Part shown: piece after piece, positions 18,384 through 26,968 of the stretch
Layout: the number at the start of each line of letters is the position of its first letter
How positions within the stretch are numbered: position 1 is the first letter of the stretch
Assembly (NCBI RefSeq): GCF_008369105.1
Contig: NZ_VINQ01000001.1
Location: 372,001-436,000 of the forward strand
Direction of reading: 5' to 3'
DNA: 64,000 nucleotides
Origin: Aquicoccus porphyridii
GTDB lineage: Bacteria > Pseudomonadota > Alphaproteobacteria > Rhodobacterales > Rhodobacteraceae
The notes under the pieces: model-generated
Databases searched by the model: none
Seen by the model: the letters and a program-made list of their open reading frames with translations, nothing else
What the model was told of the DNA's origin: nothing
Position numbers and translations under genes: made by a program

Positions 18384-18404
18384 TTATCCACAGGGTTATC
18401 CACA
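18384..18404 (+). promoter_or_regulatory. Two tandem perfect DnaA boxes
   Basis: TTATCCACA occurs at 18384-18392 and again at 18396-18404, same orientation, 3 bp apart. Both are the high-affinity R1/R4-type DnaA box of Escherichia coli. An AT-rich stretch follows (18415-18480, including GGTTAACAAAG and TTTCTAAAAGATAAACAAC). The boxes lie between the divergent DUF6456 and DUF6477 genes, so DnaA control of one or both promoters is a reasonable inference. Confidence 0.7.
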
Positions 18405-18573
18405 ACCTAGGGCTGCATTTATTACGGTTTGGTTAACAAAGCCGCCCTGGGACAGAATTGTTTCTAAAAGATAAACAACCCTGAACCCGCCGCGCGCTCG
18501 CCCCCCGGTGGACGCAACGCCCTTTCAGGTTGTGCCAAGGATGGGTCTTTCAACGCAAAAAACGAGGACCGCC

Positions 18574-18912
18574 ATGACCGACCTACTTCGCGTGATCGAC
18601 CGTCTCAGACGTCCCCGGCTGCTGATCCAGGCGGCCCGCGCGGGCGCCACGGAATATTGCCGCGCCCCGCATCTGCGCCGCGTGATGGGTCCGGGTCAGA
18701 CGCCGCGGACCGACACCGCCCTGCGCCGCCTGATCGAGATCGAATCCGACCTCAACGATCAGCGCGTCGCGGGCTATGCGGGGTATTCCATCGTGCATCA
18801 CGTCGATGTGCTGATCGCGATGCTGGCCGAGGCAGGTATCGCCCGGCATTGCCGTTCGCCCGAGGCAACGGAGATGTCCGGGCCGCTGGCCACGCTGACC
18901 CCGGCCGAGTAA
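18574..18912 (+). CDS. DUF6477 family protein
   Basis: Small cytosolic protein of 112 residues (MTDLLRVIDRLRRPRLLIQA...), rich in Arg and Ala and largely helical. It matches what I know as the DUF6477 family, which accompanies the DUF6456 gene in Rhodobacterales. The start at 18574 follows GAGGA. An upstream in-frame ATG at 18508 lacks a ribosome site. No catalytic motif is seen, and the function is unknown. Conserved divergent pairing with a helix-turn-helix protein suggests a linked regulatory role. Confidence 0.75.
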   Translation: MTDLLRVIDRLRRPRLLIQAARAGATEYCRAPHLRRVMGPGQTPRTDTALRRLIEIESDLNDQRVAGYAGYSIVHHVDVLIAMLAEAGIARHCRSPEATEMSGPLATLTPAE

Positions 18913-18932
18913 CCGACCGGGACAGACACAGC

Positions 18933-18957
18933 AAAAGGCGGGCCTTGCGGGCCCGCC
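18933..18957 (-). terminator. Intrinsic terminator of the mttB-like gene
   Basis: On the minus strand the arm GGCGGGCC (18957-18950), loop CGCAA and arm GGCCCGCC (18944-18937) are followed by TTTT (18936-18933). The perfect 8-bp stem lies 25 bp after the mttB-like stop codon. On the plus strand it follows the DUF6477 stop but has no T-run. Confidence 0.75.
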
Positions 18958-18981
18958 CTGTCGCCATCTCTCAGGTGGAAA

Positions 18982-20526
18982 TCACATGAATGCGTCCGGC
19001 TCGGCCGCCTTCTTCTGCGCGACATAGGCATCCAGCGCCTCGGCGATCGCCGGATCGAGCGCCGGCGCCTGGTAGGTGGCCATCAGTTTCTCGACCCGCG
19101 CCGCGGCCAGCGCCTGTGTATCGCGCGCGCCCTCATCTTCCCAGGTCTCGAACGGCTTGTAATCGAGAAGCTCGGATTTCCAGAAGGCGGTCTTGAAATT
19201 GGCCTGCGTATGGGCGCAGCCAAGGTAATGCCCGCCCGGGCCGACCTCGCGGATCGCATCCATCGCCTGTGCATCCTCGCTCATGTCGATGCCGCGTGCC
19301 AGTTGGTGCAGCGTGCCAAGCTGATCGGCATCCATCACGAATTTCTCGAAACTCGCCACCAGCCCGCCTTCGAGCCAGCCACAGGAGTGCAGCATGAAAT
19401 TGACCCCCGACAACAACCCCATGTTGAGACTGTTGGCCGTCTCGTAAGCCGCCTGCGCATCCGGCAGTTTCGAGCCGCAGAACGACCCGGCCGAGCGGAA
19501 CGGCAACCCCAGCCGCCGCGCCAGTTGCCCGGCGCCATAGGTGATGTGGCTGGCCTCGGGCGTGCCAAAGGTCGGCGCGCCGGAATTCATGTCGATCGAC
19601 GAAACGAAGGCGCCAAAGATCACCGGCGCGCCGGGGCGCACGAGCTGGCTATAGGCCACGCCCGCCAGAACCTCGGCCAGAACCTGGGTGAGCGTGCCCG
19701 CGATCGACACCGGCGCCATCGCCCCGCCCACGATGAAGGGCGAAATGATACAGGCCTGCCCGGCCTCGGCATAAACCTCGAGCGCGCCCATCATCACATC
19801 GTCAAAGGTCAGCGGCGAGTTGATGTTGATCAGCGAGGTCATCACCGTGTTCTGCGCCACGAAATCCTTGCCGAACAGGATTCCGCACATCTCGACACTG
19901 TCCCGGGCGCGGTCGGGATCGGTGACCGACCCCATGAACGGCTTGTCCGACAGCGTCATATGGGCGCGCAGCATGTCGAGGTGACGCTTGTTCACCGCGA
20001 TATCCGTCGGCTCGCAGACGGTGCCGCCGGAATGATGCAGCCATTTCGACATGTAGCCCAGCTTCACGAATTTCTCGAAATCCGCCATCGTCGCATAGCG
20101 CCGTCCCCCGGCCGTGTCGCGCACGAAGGGCGGGCCATAGATCGGCGCCAGCACGAGGTTGCGCCCGCCGACCTCGACATCGCGTTCGGGATTGCGGGCG
20201 TGCTGGGTGAATTGCGACGGCGCGGTGGCACAGAGCTTGCGGGCAAGGCCGCGCGGGATATGCACCCGCTCGCCCTTCACATCCGCGCCCGCATCGCGCC
20301 AGCGTTGCAGCGCGCCGGGATTGTTCACGAAATTGACGCCGACCTCTTCGAGGATGGTCTCGGCATTGGCCTCGATGATATCGAGCGCCTCTTCGCCGAG
20401 GACTTCGTAATCGGGGATGTTGCGGGTGATGAAGCGCGCGGTCTCGAAGGAAACCGCGCCACGTTCGGCCCGACGGGCCGCCCCGCCGCCCGAGCGGGCG
20501 CGCTTGCGCGTGGTGGTGTCTGTCAT
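18982..20526 (-). CDS. MttB-family trimethylamine/betaine methyltransferase homologue (non-pyrrolysine)
   Basis: Member of the MttB superfamily of corrinoid-dependent methyltransferases, 514 residues. Members without pyrrolysine transfer methyl groups from quaternary amines, such as glycine betaine, to a corrinoid protein. No in-frame TAG is present. Characteristic parts are DYEVLGEEALDIIEANAETILEEVGVNF, KWLHHSGGTVCEPTDI, SPLTFDDVMMGALEVYAEAGQACIISPFIVGGAMAPVSIAG and the barrel segment FGAFVSSIDMNSGAPTFGTPEASHIT. The substrate cannot be read from sequence. No cognate corrinoid protein or activator is adjacent; the nearest C1 genes start at 33420. Confidence 0.88.
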   Translation of the reverse strand: MTDTTTRKRARSGGGAARRAERGAVSFETARFITRNIPDYEVLGEEALDIIEANAETILEEVGVNFVNNPGALQRWRDAGADVKGERVHIPRGLARKLCATAPSQFTQHARNPERDVEVGGRNLVLAPIYGPPFVRDTAGGRRYATMADFEKFVKLGYMSKWLHHSGGTVCEPTDIAVNKRHLDMLRAHMTLSDKPFMGSVTDPDRARDSVEMCGILFGKDFVAQNTVMTSLININSPLTFDDVMMGALEVYAEAGQACIISPFIVGGAMAPVSIAGTLTQVLAEVLAGVAYSQLVRPGAPVIFGAFVSSIDMNSGAPTFGTPEASHITYGAGQLARRLGLPFRSAGSFCGSKLPDAQAAYETANSLNMGLLSGVNFMLHSCGWLEGGLVASFEKFVMDADQLGTLHQLARGIDMSEDAQAMDAIREVGPGGHYLGCAHTQANFKTAFWKSELLDYKPFETWEDEGARDTQALAAARVEKLMATYQAPALDPAIAEALDAYVAQKKAAEPDAFM

Positions 20527-20795
20527 GCGATGTTGTCCTGACCTTTGTGCCGCTGCTGTTTCACGGGTTTAGCGCAGCGAAAGGCGACCCTGCGGCGCAT
20601 ATGCGTCCTTTGACGGGTAAATGCGACATCCCGGCCGCTCCTGTAATGGGCGCGGACCTTGCGGCCCGCGCGCTTTTTCATCTCGGCCTGCGGCCTCGGG
20701 GGCCTCCGGCGGGAGTATTTGGGGCAAGATGAAGAATGGGTCGGTTGACGATCATCACGCTTGCGCCTTTCGCGGGCTTGGCCTAATCCCGGGCC
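20527..20795. other. Intergenic region between the divergent mttB-like gene and guaA
   Basis: This 269-bp gap holds no convincing gene. It contains repeat copy 3 (20713-20734) next to a GC-rich run (CGGCCTGCGGCCTCGGGGGC) that can fold. A TTGACG at 20610 lacks a good -10 at standard spacing. Promoters for both flanking genes must lie here but I cannot place them. Confidence 0.5.
20713..20734 (-). repeat. Interspersed intergenic repeat (copy 3, reverse orientation)
   Basis: GAGTATTTGGGGCAAGATGA followed by AG, reverse-complement form of the CTTCATCT core, preceded by a GC-rich stretch ending CCTCCGGCGG that may form the hairpin part of the element. It lies between divergent mttB-like and guaA genes. 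Confidence 0.7.
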
Positions 20796-22352
20796 ATGAG
20801 CACACATGACCGCCTTCTGATCATCGACTTCGGCTCCCAGGTGACGCAGCTGATCGCGCGCCGCCTGCGCGAGCTCGACACCTATTGCGAAATCCACCCC
20901 TACCAGAACGTGACCGACGCCTTCCTGCGCGATTTCGCGCCCCGCGCGGTGATCCTCTCGGGCGGACCGGCCAGCGTCATCGACGAAGGATCGCCCCGCC
21001 CGCCGGAAAGCGTGTTTTCGCTGGGCGTGCCGGTGCTGGGCATCTGCTATGGCCAGCAGGTGATGATGCAGATGCTGGGCGGTAAGGTCGAGCGCGGCCA
21101 CGGCACCGCCGAGTTCGGGCGCGCCTATGTCGAACCCGCGACCCGGCATGACGATCTGCTCCTTGGCTGGTTCCTTGACGGGCGCGAACAGGTCTGGATG
21201 AGCCATGGCGACCACGTGAGCGCCATCGCCCCAGGTTTCGAGGTCTATGGCACCTCGCCCCACGCGCCCTTTGCCATCACCGGCGATGCCACCCGCCATT
21301 TCTATGCCGTGCAGTTCCACCCCGAGGTGCATCACACCCCCAACGGGCGCACGCTCTACGAGAATTTCCTGCGCATCGCCGGCTTTACCGGCGACTGGAC
21401 CATGGGCGCCTATCGCGAAGAGGCGATCGCCAGGATTCGCGAGGAGGTGGGCGATGCCCATGTCATCTGCGGGCTTTCGGGCGGGGTCGATTCTTCGGTC
21501 ACGGCGGTGCTCTTGCACGAGGCGATCGGCGATCAGCTTACCTGTGTCTTCGTCGATCACGGCCTCCTGCGCCAGAACGAGGCCGACGAGGTCGTGGCGA
21601 TGTTCCGCGATCACTACAACATCAAGCTGATCCATGCCGATGAATCCGACCTGTTCCTGGGTGAGCTCGAGGGCGTCAGTGACCCGGAACAGAAGCGAAA
21701 GACCATCGGGCGGCTTTTTATCGACGTGTTCCAGAAATACGCGGGCCAGATCGAACGCGCCGAATTCCTCGCCCAGGGTACGCTTTACCCGGACGTGATC
21801 GAAAGCGTGTCGTTCAGCGGCGGGCCGTCGGTCACGATCAAATCGCATCACAACGTGGGCGGATTGCCGGAAAAGATGGGGCTGAAACTCGTCGAACCCC
21901 TGCGCGAACTTTTCAAGGACGAGGTGCGCGCGCTTGGCCACGAGCTGGGCCTCCCGGCGAGTTTCATCGGCCGTCACCCCTTCCCGGGGCCGGGCCTCGC
22001 CATCCGCTGCCCCGGCGAGATCACGCGCGAAAAGCTCGATATCCTGCGCAAGGCCGACGCGGTCTTCATCGACCAGATCCGCCGCCACGGCCTCTATGAC
22101 GAGATCTGGCAGGCCTTCGTCGCGATCCTGCCGGTGCGCACCGTGGGGGTGATGGGCGACGGGCGGACCTATGATTTCGCCTGTGCGCTGCGAGCGGTGA
22201 CGAGCGTCGACGGCATGACCGCCGATTACTATCCGTTCAGCCACGATTTCTTGGGCGAAACCGCGACCCGCATCATCAACGAGGTGCAGGGCATCAACCG
22301 CGTGACCTATGACATCACCTCGAAACCCCCCGGCACGATCGAGTGGGAGTGA
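20796..22352 (+). CDS. guaA: GMP synthase (glutamine-hydrolysing)
   Basis: Converts XMP to GMP with ATP and glutamine, the last step of guanine nucleotide synthesis. The N-terminal class I glutamine amidotransferase has nucleophile Cys84 ([20 protein letters not shown]) and the His/Glu pair in [10 protein letters not shown]. The ATP-pyrophosphatase domain has the P-loop [12 protein letters not shown]. The C-terminal dimerisation domain ends with the typical KPPGTIEWE. The 518-residue length matches the family. It is convergent with the CoA ligase gene. Confidence 0.98.
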   Translation: MSTHDRLLIIDFGSQVTQLIARRLRELDTYCEIHPYQNVTDAFLRDFAPRAVILSGGPASVIDEGSPRPPESVFSLGVPVLGICYGQQVMMQMLGGKVERGHGTAEFGRAYVEPATRHDDLLLGWFLDGREQVWMSHGDHVSAIAPGFEVYGTSPHAPFAITGDATRHFYAVQFHPEVHHTPNGRTLYENFLRIAGFTGDWTMGAYREEAIARIREEVGDAHVICGLSGGVDSSVTAVLLHEAIGDQLTCVFVDHGLLRQNEADEVVAMFRDHYNIKLIHADESDLFLGELEGVSDPEQKRKTIGRLFIDVFQKYAGQIERAEFLAQGTLYPDVIESVSFSGGPSVTIKSHHNVGGLPEKMGLKLVEPLRELFKDEVRALGHELGLPASFIGRHPFPGPGLAIRCPGEITREKLDILRKADAVFIDQIRRHGLYDEIWQAFVAILPVRTVGVMGDGRTYDFACALRAVTSVDGMTADYYPFSHDFLGETATRIINEVQGINRVTYDITSKPPGTIEWE

Positions 22353-22379
22353 CCGGCGCGCGCCGCGTTAACGGATTTT

Positions 22380-22425
22380 CCGGGGCCTTTTCGGCGTTTT
22401 CCCCGGCAGCCGGAAAGCAGCCGGG
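22380..22425. terminator. GC-rich dyads between guaA and the convergent ligase gene
   Basis: Two overlapping hairpins are possible in the 118-bp convergent gap: CCGGGG (22380-22385) with CCCCGG (22401-22406), and CCCGGC (22402-22407) with GCCGGG (22420-22425). Neither is followed by a T-run. They may end transcription from either side, but this rests on position only. Confidence 0.3.
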
Positions 22426-22470
22426 CGGCAGCCGGATGTCACCCCCCGGTTTTTCGCTTCGGAATCCGCG

Positions 22471-24102
22471 TTAACCCGACCGTGCGCTGCCCATGTGCCG
22501 CGTCTTGAGATGCCGCAGATCAAGCGCGCCGGGGCGTTTTCGCGGGTCTTCATCCCCGTCGAAAATGCGGTGTTTCACCACTTTCTGCGTACCGGTCACG
22601 GGCAGGGACTCGACGAAAACGATCCAGCCGGGAAGCTTGTAATATGCCATTCTGTCAAAGGCTTGCTGGAATATCTTCATGCCGGTTTGCGCATCCGGCT
22701 CAACCCCTTCGGCCAGCACCACCGCCGCCAGAACCTCTTCTTCGCGGGTCTCGTCGGGCACGGCAACGCAGGCCACGTTAACCACCCGTTCATCCTCGAG
22801 AAGTATGTTCTCGACCTCGGCCGCCGCAATGTTCTCGCCTGCCCTGCGGATGATGTTCTTCTTGCGGTCGACGAAATAAAGCACGCCCTCGGCGTCCATT
22901 GTGACGGTGTCGCCGGTGTGAAACCATCCGCCCGCCCACGCCTCTTGCGTGGCTTCGGGCTTGTTGAGATAGCCCGAGAAGAACCCCTTCCCGGGCGTTT
23001 CTGCCGAATGGCGCAGCACCATCTCGCCGGGGACGCCCGGCGGGCACGGATTTCCCGCGTCGTCCCAGACCTGCACCTCAAGGTCATCCCTCGCCCGGCC
23101 AAAGGCCCGCGTGTCGATCCGGCGCGGTTCCTGCCACATCGACATCACCCGGCACATCTCGGTCATGCCCCAGACCTCGATCAGCGGAATGCCGAACCGC
23201 CGCTCGAACTCCACATGCAACGCGGGCTCGACTCCCGCCCCCACGCCGACCCGCAGATGACCCAGAACCTCGGGTCCGGCATTGCGATCGGCCAAGAGCA
23301 CGGCGATCACCACGCCGAGATAATGAAACACCGTCGCGCGGCTTTCGCCGATATCCTTCCACCATGTCCGGGCGCTGAATCTTTGCGGTTGAATCAGGCA
23401 GTTACCGGTCAGCATCACACCGAAAAAGGCGACGATCCCGGCATTGATATGAAACGCCGGAAGTGGGTTGAACACCCGGTCGCCACCATCGCGCAGCGCC
23501 ACGGCGCCCCCGATCAGGCGGTAACTGTCGCCCACCATCAACTCGTATTCATGGCTCAGGATACAGCCCTTGGGCCGCCCCGTCGTCCCCGAGGTGTAAA
23601 GCAGGCCAGCCTCGGTTTGGGGTGTCACCTCTCCCGCTTCGGCGGGCCATGGCGCGGGCGGCAGCGCATCCAGCATCGCCGCGAAGGGCACGCACCCCAC
23701 GCCCGTCCCGGCCTCGGCGATCGCGGCTTGCATCAACTCGGCATGGGCCTCACCGGCCACCGCCAGGGCCGCCCCGCTATCGGTAAGCAGATAGGCCAGT
23801 TCCCCTTGCCGGTAATCGGGATTGACCGGCACAAAGGACAACCCCGCCCGGTTGGCCGCCAGCTTGAGGATGTAATGCTCGGGGCATGTGCCAAGACAGA
23901 CCGCGATCCGATGGCCGATCCCGTATCCCGCCGCACGCAAGGCACGCTCGTATCTCCCAACAAGTTCAGCCACTTGCCCATAGCTCAGACAGCGGAGCGG
24001 CGCGCCTTCCCAAGCCGCCGCAACCAGAAAATCACGCCCCGGCCAGCGCGCGGCGGCCGCGTCGAACACCGCGCCGATGGTGCGCCCTTCGATCTCCAGC
24101 AT
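22471..24102 (-). CDS. AMP-binding acyl-CoA ligase (CaiC-like)
   Basis: ANL-superfamily ligase that activates a carboxylic acid as an adenylate and then thioester. The P-loop is LLYTSGTTGRPKGCILSH, followed by FNPLPAFHIN, the aromatic/TEM motif EVWGMTEMCR, GWFHTGD, and the hinge DRKKNIIRRAGENIAAAEVE. The C-terminal lysine motif is PVTGTQKVVKHRIF. Its general layout resembles crotonobetaine/carnitine-CoA ligases, but the substrate is unproven. I prefer the ATG at 24102 (MLEIEGRTIG), because GGGGAGAGG sits just upstream; two further ATGs lie in the 27 bases before it. It is divergent from a DMT permease gene. Confidence 0.85.
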   Translation of the reverse strand: MLEIEGRTIGAVFDAAAARWPGRDFLVAAAWEGAPLRCLSYGQVAELVGRYERALRAAGYGIGHRIAVCLGTCPEHYILKLAANRAGLSFVPVNPDYRQGELAYLLTDSGAALAVAGEAHAELMQAAIAEAGTGVGCVPFAAMLDALPPAPWPAEAGEVTPQTEAGLLYTSGTTGRPKGCILSHEYELMVGDSYRLIGGAVALRDGGDRVFNPLPAFHINAGIVAFFGVMLTGNCLIQPQRFSARTWWKDIGESRATVFHYLGVVIAVLLADRNAGPEVLGHLRVGVGAGVEPALHVEFERRFGIPLIEVWGMTEMCRVMSMWQEPRRIDTRAFGRARDDLEVQVWDDAGNPCPPGVPGEMVLRHSAETPGKGFFSGYLNKPEATQEAWAGGWFHTGDTVTMDAEGVLYFVDRKKNIIRRAGENIAAAEVENILLEDERVVNVACVAVPDETREEEVLAAVVLAEGVEPDAQTGMKIFQQAFDRMAYYKLPGWIVFVESLPVTGTQKVVKHRIFDGDEDPRKRPGALDLRHLKTRHMGSARSG

Positions 24103-24186
24103 GGCTTTTTCACCTCTCCCCATTGCCAAGCCACGGCTTTACCGTAGAGATAAGGACATGATGCGCACAACCCCCCTCGCCCGCCG

Positions 24187-25059
24187 ATGAATCCTTTTGC
24201 CCTGGCCGCCCTGTGGATGAGCGGCGCGATCCTGTCGTTCTCCACCATGGCCATCGCCGGGCGCGAGGTTTCGTATCAGCTCGATACCTTCGAAATCATG
24301 ATGTATCGCAGCTTCGTGGGCATCATCATCGTGCTCGGCCTGGCCTCGGCCACCGGCACCTGGCGCGAGATCCAGCGGCGCGATCTGCGCACCCACGCGA
24401 TGCGCAATTTCGCCCATTTCGCCGGTCAGAATCTATGGTTCTACGCCATCACGCTCATACCGCTGGCACAGGTCTTCGCACTGGAGTTCACCTCGCCGAT
24501 CTGGGTCGTGCTGCTCTCGCCGCTGATCCTGGGCGAACGTCTCACCCCGGTGCGGCTCCTATCGGCGATCATCGGGTTCTGCGGCATTCTCATCGTCGCC
24601 CGCCCGAGCCCCGAAAGCTTTGACATCGGCATTCTCATGGCCGCCGGATCGGCGGTCTGTTTCGCCATGACCACGATGCTCACGAAAAAGCTCACCCGCA
24701 CCGAAACCGTGACCTGCATCCTCTTCTATCTCACTGTCATGCAAGCGGTTTTCGGGATCATCTGTGCCGGGATCGACGGCGATATCGCCCTGCCTGACGC
24801 CGTAAATATCCCGCTGATCGTGCTCATCGGCTGTGCCGGGCTCCTGGCGCATTTCTGCATCGCCAAGGCGCTTTCGCTGGCCCCTGCCACGGTCGTCACC
24901 CCGATCGACTTCACCCGCCTGCCGGTCATCGCCGTGCTGGGGATGCTGCTCTATCAGGAACCTCTGGATCTCTTTGTGCTGCTCGGCGCGGCAGTGATCT
25001 TCGGCGGCAACTACCTCAACATCTGGACCGAATCGCGCGCACTGCGCAAACCCGCATGA
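24187..25059 (+). CDS. EamA-family DMT permease
   Basis: Drug/metabolite transporter superfamily permease, 290 residues, with about ten hydrophobic segments arranged as two EamA repeats. Typical parts are LAALWMSGAILSFSTMAIAGREVSY, the repeat-end motif FTSPIWVVLLSPLILGERLTP and the second-repeat FTRLPVIAVLGMLLYQEPLD. The substrate is unknown. It is followed after 41 bp by a second DMT permease gene of a different subfamily. The two differ too much to be a recent duplication. Confidence 0.85.
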   Translation: MNPFALAALWMSGAILSFSTMAIAGREVSYQLDTFEIMMYRSFVGIIIVLGLASATGTWREIQRRDLRTHAMRNFAHFAGQNLWFYAITLIPLAQVFALEFTSPIWVVLLSPLILGERLTPVRLLSAIIGFCGILIVARPSPESFDIGILMAAGSAVCFAMTTMLTKKLTRTETVTCILFYLTVMQAVFGIICAGIDGDIALPDAVNIPLIVLIGCAGLLAHFCIAKALSLAPATVVTPIDFTRLPVIAVLGMLLYQEPLDLFVLLGAAVIFGGNYLNIWTESRALRKPA

Positions 25060-25100
25060 TCCGGGTCGCCCCCTGCCCGGTTGCGCCATAAGGCTCTCAC

Positions 25101-26012
25101 ATGGCACCGCAAAAAACACTCACCCCCCTCGCATGGGCCTTGCTGATCAGTCTCGGGCTGATCTGGGGCGTCATCTTCCCCGCCGCCAAGATCGCGCTCA
25201 ATGAGGTCGGCGCGATCACCATCGTCGCCAACCGCACCTTCTGGGCGGCCTTGATGCTTTGGGGGTTCGTCCTCATCCGGCGCATCCCCGTGCCGGGCAA
25301 TCCGCGCGTTCTCCTTGGGTTTGCGGTCATGGGCGTGCTCAACAACGTGCTGCCCTTTTCGCTGATTTTCTGGGCGCAACAGCATATCGAGGCGGGTCTC
25401 GCGTCGATCCTCAATGGCTCAACCGCCATTTTCGGCGTGCTGGTCGCGGCGATCTTCCTCGCCGATGAGCGGCTGAGCGCGCGCAAGATTCTCGGGATCG
25501 GCACCGGTTTTCTGGGCGTCGCCACGGTGATCGGGCTTGAGCATCTCAAGGAGTTCGATCTGCGCAGCGCCGGTCAACTCGCCGTTCTGGGCGCCACGCT
25601 CTGCTATGCGCTGGCCGGGGTCTGGGCGCGAAAGACCTTGACCGGCGTGGCGCCCAGCGTCGCATCGGCCGGCATGCTCAGCGCCGCCGCGCTCGTCGCC
25701 GTGCCCGTGGCCTGGGTGGTCGAAGGCCCGCCCACCCTCGACCTCTCGCCGGTCACCTTCGCGGTGTTGGCCTATATCGCCATTCCGGGCACGGGTCTGG
25801 CCTATCTGCTTTACTACCGCGTTCTCGGGCTGGCGGGCTCCGGCAACCTGATGCTGGTCACGCTGATCGTGCCGCCCGTCGCCATCGTGATCAGCACGCT
25901 CGGCCTCGGTGAAACGCTGTCCGTGAATGCGATTCTCGGGTTCGCGATGATCGCGTTCGGACTGGCCATTCTCGACGGTCGCATCCTGCGCCGCCTCGCC
26001 ATAAGGGTTTGA
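25101..26012 (+). CDS. EamA-family DMT permease (second)
   Basis: A second DMT-superfamily permease, 303 residues and about ten hydrophobic segments in two EamA repeats (LLISLGLIWGVIFPAAKIAL; GSTAIFGVLVAAIFLADERLSARK; VTLIVPPVAIVISTLGLGETLS). Such proteins export amino acids, metabolites or drugs; the sequence does not tell which. It lies 41 bp after the first DMT gene and 54 bp before a small ATPase gene, all on the plus strand. Confidence 0.85.
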   Translation: MAPQKTLTPLAWALLISLGLIWGVIFPAAKIALNEVGAITIVANRTFWAALMLWGFVLIRRIPVPGNPRVLLGFAVMGVLNNVLPFSLIFWAQQHIEAGLASILNGSTAIFGVLVAAIFLADERLSARKILGIGTGFLGVATVIGLEHLKEFDLRSAGQLAVLGATLCYALAGVWARKTLTGVAPSVASAGMLSAAALVAVPVAWVVEGPPTLDLSPVTFAVLAYIAIPGTGLAYLLYYRVLGLAGSGNLMLVTLIVPPVAIVISTLGLGETLSVNAILGFAMIAFGLAILDGRILRRLAIRV

Positions 26013-26066
26013 CCGCGCCCCCGTGCCGATTTACCAAGCTTGGAACATATCCCAAGGGGTCTTTTC

Positions 26067-26924
26067 ATGCTCTATACCTCCGCCCGGGCCTGGCGCGATG
26101 CCACCCGCAAATCGGTGCTGTTCTTCGGCATGTCCGGCCTTGGAAAAACCCATGTTTCCAACCTCCTGCGCGATTCCGGCGATTGGTATCACTATTCCAT
26201 AGATTACCGGATCGGCACCCGCTACATGGGCGAATACATCACCGACAACGTCAAGCGCGAGGCGATGAAGAACCCGTTTCTGCGCGATCTTCTGTTATCG
26301 GACTCGATCTATATCGGCTCGAACATCACCTTCAACAATCTCGCCCCGGTCTCGGCCTATCTCGGCAAGCCCGGCAATCCGGCGCGCGGGGGCCTTGCCT
26401 ATGACGAATACACCCGCCGCCAGAACCAGTTCCGCGCAGGCGAAATCGCGGCCCTGAACGACACCGCCCACTTCATTTCCCGTGCGCATGATCTCTATGG
26501 CTATCCGCATTTCATCTGCGACACCGGCGGGTCGATCTGTGAATGGGTCGATCCCGAAGACCCCGACGATCCGTTGATGCAAGAACTCGCGGCCCACACC
26601 CTCATGGTCTGGATCAAGGGTGACGCGGCCCATACCGAAGAGCTGATCCGCCGCTTCGACCGTGCGCCGAAGCCGATGGCCTACCAGCCCGAATTCCTCG
26701 ATGCGATGTGGCAACGCTACCTGCGCGAAGAGGGCTGCACCGAAGCGCAGGTCGATCCCGACACCTTCATCCGCTGGACCTATTCCAAGGCGCTGGCCCA
26801 TCGCCAGCCGCGTTACGAGGCGATGGCGAAATGGGGCGTCACCGTCACCGCCGACCAGATCGCGGGCATCGCCTCCGAGGCCGATTTCACCGATGTGATC
26901 GCCAACGCGATTGAGAAGACCTGA
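26067..26924 (+). CDS. P-loop ATPase of unknown function
   Basis: Cytosolic protein of 285 residues with an early Walker A motif, [20 protein letters not shown] (P-loop at residues about 22-29), and a possible Walker B-like segment [12 protein letters not shown]. Between them is [25 protein letters not shown]. Databases of roseobacters usually call relatives simply ATPase; I do not know a function. The start at 26067 follows AAGGGG by 7 bases. It lies 44 bp upstream of metA, on the same strand, so co-transcription with methionine synthesis is possible. Confidence 0.75.
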   Translation: MLYTSARAWRDATRKSVLFFGMSGLGKTHVSNLLRDSGDWYHYSIDYRIGTRYMGEYITDNVKREAMKNPFLRDLLLSDSIYIGSNITFNNLAPVSAYLGKPGNPARGGLAYDEYTRRQNQFRAGEIAALNDTAHFISRAHDLYGYPHFICDTGGSICEWVDPEDPDDPLMQELAAHTLMVWIKGDAAHTEELIRRFDRAPKPMAYQPEFLDAMWQRYLREEGCTEAQVDPDTFIRWTYSKALAHRQPRYEAMAKWGVTVTADQIAGIASEADFTDVIANAIEKT

Positions 26925-26968
26925 CCCCGCGTCTATATCCGCTATCCGACACCCAAGGACATCCAACC

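Noticed and set aside
18348-18573. Chromosomal replication origin
   Set aside because: Only two DnaA boxes are present, there is no larger box cluster, and the usual origin-linked genes (dnaA, hemE, parAB, rho) are absent. A regulatory site is the more careful call.
18982-20526. Pyrrolysine (in-frame TAG) in the MttB homologue
   Set aside because: The frame has no internal stop, and no pyl genes are seen.
20547-20732. 61-codon plus-strand frame upstream of guaA
   Set aside because: It runs into the repeat element, lacks a ribosome site, and has low-complexity GC-driven composition.
26925-26968. A SAM-II riboswitch upstream of metA, common in alphaproteobacteria
   Set aside because: Only 44 bp separate metA from the upstream gene, and the sequence has neither the stems nor the pseudoknot pattern of that class.
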